Assembly: GCA_900321365.1 (NCBI GenBank)
Contig: ONVT01000173.1
Coordinates: forward strand, 1 to 9,760
DNA: 9,760 bases
Direction of reading: 5' to 3'
Source: an uncultured Eubacteriales bacterium
GTDB taxonomy: Bacteria; Bacillota_A; Clostridia; Lachnospirales; Lachnospiraceae
The translations under genes and the position numbers were made by a program. The notes below the pieces were generated by a model. It was not told where the DNA came from. It ran no database searches and was given only the letters and a program-made list of their open reading frames with translations. Of the stretch, positions 6,357 through 9,760 are shown one piece after another; the first letter of the stretch is position 1, and the number at the start of each line of letters is the position of its first letter.

Positions 6357-7976
6357 TCACGACCCGGCTCGAGTGAGTTTCACAACTGATTCTACGTGGA
6401 CTGTGTGGCAGAATTGATCTACGGGCTGAATATGGCGGAGCTGGTATCCGCCATCACAAAGAATCTTCAGGTCACGGGCGAGAGTTGCGCTGTCGCAGCT
6501 CACATAGACGATACGGTCAGGAGCACTGCGAAGGATAACGTCGATCACAACGCGGTCGAGGCCTTTGCGGGGCGGGTCGACCACGATCACATCGGCGCGG
6601 GGGAGGGCGTCCACCAGGTCTTCTGCCTTTCCGGCGACAAAAGTGCAATTCCTGATATGATTGCGTTCAGCGTTCTTCTTTGCGTTTTCTACTGCCTCGG
6701 GAATGACCTCGATGCCTGTTACGTGTCTGGCGTGCTGCGCCAGGAACAGTGAAATGGTCCCGGTACCGCAGTACAGGTCCCACACATTCTCGCGCCCGGT
6801 CAGGGCTGCGTATTCCAGCGCGGTCTGGTACAGCACGGCGGTCTGCACGGGGTTCACCTGATAAAATGACCTCGCGGAGATTCTGTATGTCAGGGGACCG
6901 ATGCGGTCCTCGATGAAGTCGTCTCCGTACAGGACACGGGTCTGAGGGCCCAGGATGACATTTGTGCGGGCCGGATTGACGTTGAGGAGAATGCTGCGGA
7001 GATGGAAACGGCGGGGTTCCTGTGTTTCTCTGAGCCTGCTGCCGGTATCTGTATCAGACTTTGCGACAGTATTTGCAGCAGACTTTGAAACAGTATTTAC
7101 AGCAGACTTTGCAACAGTATTTGCAGACAGCATATCTCCAATCTGACTGCGCAGCATTGAGACAAGCTTCTGCTCTTCTCTCAGGCTGGGAGTTGTGGCT
7201 ACAATCACGACCATCAGGTCGCCGGTGGAAAAACCGGCCCGGATCATAACGTGACGAATCCCGCCGGTTTTGTCGCCTTCACGGCAGGGGGATACTCCGC
7301 TGGCCTCGCCTTCGCGGCAGGGGGATACTCCGCTGGTCTCGCCTTCGCGACAGGGGGATACTCCGCTGGCCTCACCTTCGCGATAGGGGCGGATCCCGCA
7401 GGAGCGCATCCAGGAAATCACGGTTTCCAGGATGATCCTGTTCTCCTCAATTCCGATTTCGCACTGATGGCAGTCGATGATGGTGTGTGTCCGTCCCGCG
7501 TAGAATCCCGCGATGATGGCGCCGTCTTTTCTCTCCCCGATGGGGAACTGGGCTTTGTTGCGGTAGTGCCAGGGGTTTTCCATGCCTATGATGGGGTGAA
7601 AGATGGCACTATCAGCTGAAGTATTCGGGCTGTCCGGGCCAGATGGAAGATCGAAGCCTCCGATGCGGATGAGGTTCTCGCGGACTTTGCGCTCCTTCAG
7701 GCGCAGCTGTGCCGGATAGCTCATTTCCTGGATCTGACAGCCGCCGCACTGGCGGGCGGCCGGACAAATGGGCGCCACGCGGTCCGGTCCGGGGGTAAGG
7801 ATCGCCTCCAGCCTTGCGTAGGCGTAAGATTTCTTTACCTTGACGATCTTCGCGCGCACGCGGTCGCCGATCACGGCGTCCTTCACAAAGACGGCCATGC
7901 CTGAGGCATGGCCGATCCCGAGTCCTTCTGAGGACATATCTTCTATTGTAAGATCGGTGAGATCATTTTTCTTCAT
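6357..7976 (-). CDS. rlmD: RlmD/RumA-family 23S rRNA (uracil-5-)-methyltransferase with repeat insertions
   Basis: This 539-residue enzyme should transfer a methyl group from SAM to C5 of a uracil in 23S rRNA. An N-terminal TRAM RNA-binding domain (about 5-60) is followed by the Fe-S cluster cysteines C71, C77 and C80, with C169 or C172 as the fourth ligand. The catalytic domain shows FYQVNP (371-376), the SAM motif DLYCGTGT (400-407), VVDPPRKGL (465-473), the catalytic-cysteine motif YVSCDSATLARDL (C494) and HTVHVE (524-529). Relatives are usually near 450-460 residues. The excess is explained mostly by two low-complexity insertions: repeats at 203-235 and 284-310, plus a Ser/Pro/Asp-rich linker at 111-125. 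All catalytic motifs are intact, so it should be active. The ATG follows the yhaM stop after one base, with GGGAG nine bases upstream inside yhaM, which suggests translational coupling. Target base U1939 (RlmD) versus dual specificity, as in RlmCD of other Firmicutes, cannot be decided from the sequence. Confidence 0.92.
   Translation of the reverse strand: MKKNDLTDLTIEDMSSEGLGIGHASGMAVFVKDAVIGDRVRAKIVKVKKSYAYARLEAILTPGPDRVAPICPAARQCGGCQIQEMSYPAQLRLKERKVRENLIRIGGFDLPSGPDSPNTSADSAIFHPIIGMENPWHYRNKAQFPIGERKDGAIIAGFYAGRTHTIIDCHQCEIGIEENRIILETVISWMRSCGIRPYREGEASGVSPCREGETSGVSPCREGEASGVSPCREGDKTGGIRHVMIRAGFSTGDLMVVIVATTPSLREEQKLVSMLRSQIGDMLSANTVAKSAVNTVSKSAANTVAKSDTDTGSRLRETQEPRRFHLRSILLNVNPARTNVILGPQTRVLYGDDFIEDRIGPLTYRISARSFYQVNPVQTAVLYQTALEYAALTGRENVWDLYCGTGTISLFLAQHARHVTGIEVIPEAVENAKKNAERNHIRNCTFVAGKAEDLVDALPRADVIVVDPPRKGLDRVVIDVILRSAPDRIVYVSCDSATLARDLKILCDGGYQLRHIQPVDQFCHTVHVESVVKLTRAGS
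7044..7128. repeat. 24-bp in-frame tandem repeat, three units plus a partial one, inside rlmD
   Basis: Three 24-bp units (7057-7080, 7081-7104, 7105-7128) share the core GACTTTGCAACAGTATTTGC with a few substitutions. A decayed partial unit precedes them at about 7044-7056. On the coding strand they encode an eight-residue repeat of the form A-(A/V)-N-T-V-(A/S)-K-S at residues 284-307, followed by the related DTDTGS. The unit is a multiple of three, so copy changes keep the frame. The encoded stretch is hydrophilic and probably a surface loop in the central domain. Confidence 0.9.
7273..7389. repeat. 33-bp in-frame tandem repeat, three units plus a degenerate one, inside rlmD
   Basis: Three near-identical 33-bp units occupy 7273-7305, 7306-7338 and 7339-7371, differing at only a few positions. 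A fourth begins at 7372 and matches at 16 of its first 18 bases before diverging. They encode the 11-residue unit (A/T)SGVSPCREG(E/D) at residues 203-235. The divergent unit encodes GIRPYREGE (194-202), which may be the ancestral segment that was duplicated. The 33-bp unit preserves the reading frame. Each unit adds one cysteine. Confidence 0.93.
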
Positions 7977-7977
7977 C

Positions 7978-8928
7978 TTACCACTCTCCCGTCCGGCGGA
8001 TATTGGAGTCGAGCAGACGGCTGAAACCGAGCCATTCGTCGCTGCCGCGGGACTTCGCGGCCGAGAGGATCTCCTTCATCGTCTCGAGCTTCGCGTCAGT
8101 GTTGTCGGCAAGGTTGAGCGCCATCGCCTCGGCCAGCGCCGGCTTCTTAGGGCTTCCGTATTCAAATTCACCGTGATGGGCGAGGATGCAGTGCTGGAGC
8201 TCGCTCAGCAGACGGTGGGGGAAGCCCGGGATCCGCCTGCAGGCAGAACCAATGAGCTCGCTTCCCATCACGATATGGCCGAGGAGCTGGCCGTCGTCGG
8301 TGTAATCATTTGCGGGGAAGTTGGAAATTTCTTTCAGCTTTCCCACATCATGAAATGCGGCCGCCGTGACGAGGAGGTCGTGATTCAGGTAAGGGTAGAC
8401 GGTGCAGAAGTATTCGCACATCTTCACAACATTGAGGGTGTGCTCGCAGAGGCCGCCGACGAAGCTGTGATGAATGGTCTTGGCCGCGGAATGGCGGCAG
8501 AATGCCTCCGCGAACGTGGGATCTTCAAAGTAGCGGTCGATCAGGGCCCGGAGATACTGATTCCTGACATTTCCAAGGATGGATTTCAGCTCCTGGTACA
8601 TGACGTCCGCGTCGTGCTCGCTGACGGGCAGGTAGTCTTCAGGACGGTATTCGCCGGTCCTGGCGATACGGACTCGTTTGATATTCAGCTGCAGGTTGTT
8701 CTGGAAGGTCGTGACATCGCCGACAACGTAAATGTAGTCGAACGCGGAGAATTCTTCAATGCCGGTGGAATTCGGCTCCCAGATCTTGCAGTCGATCGAC
8801 CCGCTGCTGTCCTGCAGCGTGACGTTTTCGTATTCCTTGCCCGCCTTTGATGTGGCCTGCTGGCGCATCTTGCAGAGGTATACATCGCTGACATGGTCGC
8901 CTTCGTGCAGTGTTCCGATCAGTTTCAT
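7978..8928 (-). CDS. yhaM: YhaM-family 3'-5' exonuclease (OB-fold plus HD domain)
   Basis: This 316-residue protein matches the YhaM family, cytoplasmic metal-dependent 3'-5' exonucleases acting on RNA and single-stranded DNA ends; the Bacillus protein is about 314 residues. An N-terminal OB-fold (about 1-95, with VTLQDSSGSIDCKIW at 36-50) binds nucleic acid. The HD phosphohydrolase domain shows HHSFVGGLCEHTLNV (153-167), the metal-binding FHDVGKL (192-198, H193/D194), LGHI (216-219), LAHHGEFEYGSPK (249-261) and LADNTDAK (273-280). The start is the ATG at 8928, which matches the family's N-terminus. The frame is open for 66 more codons up to 9126, overlapping the dnaE end, with other ATGs at 9030, 9027 and 9006, but that extension resembles nothing in the family. 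The nearest Shine-Dalgarno-like AGGAAGG (8943-8949) is 14 bases from the ATG, an unusually long spacing, so the start is likely but not certain. It lies between dnaE and rlmD, probably in one operon. Confidence 0.9.
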   Translation of the reverse strand: MKLIGTLHEGDHVSDVYLCKMRQQATSKAGKEYENVTLQDSSGSIDCKIWEPNSTGIEEFSAFDYIYVVGDVTTFQNNLQLNIKRVRIARTGEYRPEDYLPVSEHDADVMYQELKSILGNVRNQYLRALIDRYFEDPTFAEAFCRHSAAKTIHHSFVGGLCEHTLNVVKMCEYFCTVYPYLNHDLLVTAAAFHDVGKLKEISNFPANDYTDDGQLLGHIVMGSELIGSACRRIPGFPHRLLSELQHCILAHHGEFEYGSPKKPALAEAMALNLADNTDAKLETMKEILSAAKSRGSDEWLGFSRLLDSNIRRTGEW

Positions 8929-9050
8929 GTCTGGTTCTTTGTCCTTCCTAAGGAACGGTTCGGCGTAACTATGGCTGATTGCTGCCCTGGCCTGGCAAGT
9001 CAGCATCCGGCGCGTTCCGGGGTTCATCATTTCCTGCCAATACCATATAT

Positions 9051-9079
9051 ATGATATCACGTTGCGGATGTTTGGGAAA
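9051..9079 (-). promoter_or_regulatory. Weak candidate promoter upstream of yhaM
   Basis: On the minus strand TTTCCC (9074-9079) and TATCAT (9051-9056) are separated by 17 bases. The -10 matches the sigma-A consensus at five of six positions, the -35 at only three. The sites lie in the 172-base gap between dnaE and yhaM and overlap one arm of the inverted repeat at 9059-9067. The gap leaves room for a promoter, but the evidence is thin. Confidence 0.2.
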
Positions 9080-9097
9080 GGGGGGCGGCCGCAACGT
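9059..9097. repeat. Inverted repeat just after the dnaE stop
   Basis: Nine-base arms (9059-9067 and 9089-9097) are exact reverse complements, ACGTTGCGG and CCGCAACGT on the minus strand, around a 21-base pyrimidine-rich loop with a CCCCCC run. It begins three bases after the dnaE stop codon. No T-run follows, so it does not look like a standard intrinsic terminator. It may be a 3'-end stabilising hairpin or a weak or factor-dependent terminator. Confidence 0.45.
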
Positions 9098-9100
9098 TGG

Positions 9101-9760
9101 TCACAGTGGAGCGCGGCCGGGGACAAGGGAGATATTCTTCTCTCCGAAGGCTTCCTCCAGAGCGGTGATCATGGCGGGGGGAAGGTACATCTTCCCGGGG
9201 AACCTGAGGTCTTTTATGGAGCGCGGGTTCTCTACGTAGATCGCGATCCTTCCGGCCGGCGGCCCGGCAAATGGTTGTTGCCCGGCCTCCTGCGGCACGC
9301 CTTGCTGTTGCCCGCCGGCCTGCCCCTGCGTCAGTATCCGCAGCACTTCCTGCTCACGCTCCGTGTACGCGGCGACGGTCGGAAAACGCAGCCACAGGTC
9401 GTGCGGGACGTCCCGGAAGCGACAGATGCGGTCCGCCAGAAGCTTCGCGTTCTTATTGTCCTCCAGGGAGACCCTGCCGCTGACGAAGATTCGCTCATCC
9501 TTCTCGCAGCACGCGCGGCAGCGCTCGTAAACGCGGGGGAAGACAAGCACTTCGACCGACCCCACCAGATCTTCGACTTGCAGGAATGCCATCGTTTTGC
9601 TGTTTTTGGTGTATTTTGTCGTCACGCCCTCAACGATCCCGCCGATCTGCTTGACGGACTGGTCGATCAGGCGGTCCGCCTGCCCCGTCTCGTCGTTGAT
9701 CGCGAAGTCGGAGGAAAGCGCGGTGATATTCCTGCGCCAGAGCGCCTCGTACTGCTCGAG
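9101..9760 (-). CDS. dnaE: DNA polymerase III alpha subunit DnaE, C-terminal part (5' end outside the window)
   Basis: This is the last 219 codons of the replicative DNA polymerase alpha subunit, which runs off the right edge. The visible part begins LEQYEALWRRNIT, which fits the region just after the conserved SGHPL motif of bacterial DnaE. It continues into the OB-fold that contacts single-stranded DNA: GGIVEGVTTKYTKNSKTMAF, then VEDLVGSVEVLVFPRVYER. The palm active site and PHP domain are outside the window. A Gln/Gly-rich linker (TQGQAGGQQQGVPQEAGQQ, coded near 9275-9340) separates the OB-fold from the short tail ending VPGRAPL. This linker looks longer and of lower complexity than I expect for the family. 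A GTG at 9625 is internal, not a start. The gene is followed by a hairpin and then yhaM. Confidence in the family is high because the OB segment is characteristic. Confidence 0.93.
   Translation of the reverse strand, partial: LEQYEALWRRNITALSSDFAINDETGQADRLIDQSVKQIGGIVEGVTTKYTKNSKTMAFLQVEDLVGSVEVLVFPRVYERCRACCEKDERIFVSGRVSLEDNKNAKLLADRICRFRDVPHDLWLRFPTVAAYTEREQEVLRILTQGQAGGQQQGVPQEAGQQPFAGPPAGRIAIYVENPRSIKDLRFPGKMYLPPAMITALEEAFGEKNISLVPGRAPL

Noticed and set aside
7273..7404. CRISPR-like array
   Set aside because: The units are contiguous, with no unique spacers, and are in frame with a coding gene; this is a coding tandem repeat.
7251..7619. Plus-strand frame encoding a Gly/Ala/Tyr repeat protein
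   Set aside because: The repeats (AGGYSAGLAFA units) are just the reverse reading of the 33-bp array inside rlmD, and the frame has no support of its own.
7840..8850. Plus-strand open frame of 336 codons
   Set aside because: It lies opposite yhaM and the start of rlmD, whose minus-strand products have clear family motifs. The plus-strand product has no recognisable motif and no ribosome binding site I can support; it is an antisense shadow in GC-rich DNA.
9101..9625. A separate 174-residue OB-fold protein
   Set aside because: The frame continues upstream without a stop to the window edge with DnaE-like sequence, so this is the C-terminal end of dnaE and the GTG at 9625 is internal.

Overview
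The window carries five genes, all on the minus strand, so transcription runs from high to low coordinates. The organism is most likely a low-GC-lineage Gram-positive anaerobe of the Clostridia, probably Lachnospiraceae or a close relative. The grounds are a YhaM-type exonuclease next to dnaE, strong GGAGG-type ribosome binding sites, a RumA/RlmD-type methyltransferase with a TRAM domain, and a cyclic-di-GMP protein ending in a PAS-like module of a kind I associate with that family. This is inference from gene content; no rRNA or species marker is present. The right part (dnaE, yhaM, rlmD) looks visibly richer in G+C than the left part.

Right part (about 6357-9760): the 3' end of dnaE (replicative DNA polymerase III alpha subunit, cut by the window edge), then yhaM (OB-fold plus HD-domain 3'-5' exonuclease), then an RlmD-like 23S rRNA uracil-5 methyltransferase that starts one base after the yhaM stop. 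This looks like a housekeeping nucleic-acid operon. The methyltransferase is longer than usual because it holds two separate in-frame tandem-repeat insertions, with 33-bp and 24-bp units.

Middle (1924-6297): one 1457-residue protein joins a complete 12-helix APC-superfamily amino-acid/polyamine permease to an extra two-helix membrane unit, an intact GGDEF domain, a complete response-regulator receiver domain, a degenerate GGDEF domain, an intact EAL phosphodiesterase domain and a C-terminal PAS-like domain. This is the standout of the window. It looks like a transporter-receptor ('transceptor') wired directly to cyclic-di-GMP synthesis and breakdown, with a second, phosphorylation-based input.

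Left part (20-1738): a secreted, UshA-like metallophosphatase/5'-nucleotidase with a signal peptide and all recognisable metal-site motifs, which probably scavenges extracellular nucleotides. It is separated from the fusion gene by 185 bases containing a 13-bp palindrome. A second, different 13-bp palindrome lies in the 59-base gap in front of the fusion gene. Both gaps are candidate control regions, but I see no convincing sigma-A promoter in either. No stretch above 300 bases lacks a gene. I saw no tRNA, rRNA, CRISPR array, insertion sequence or phage gene.
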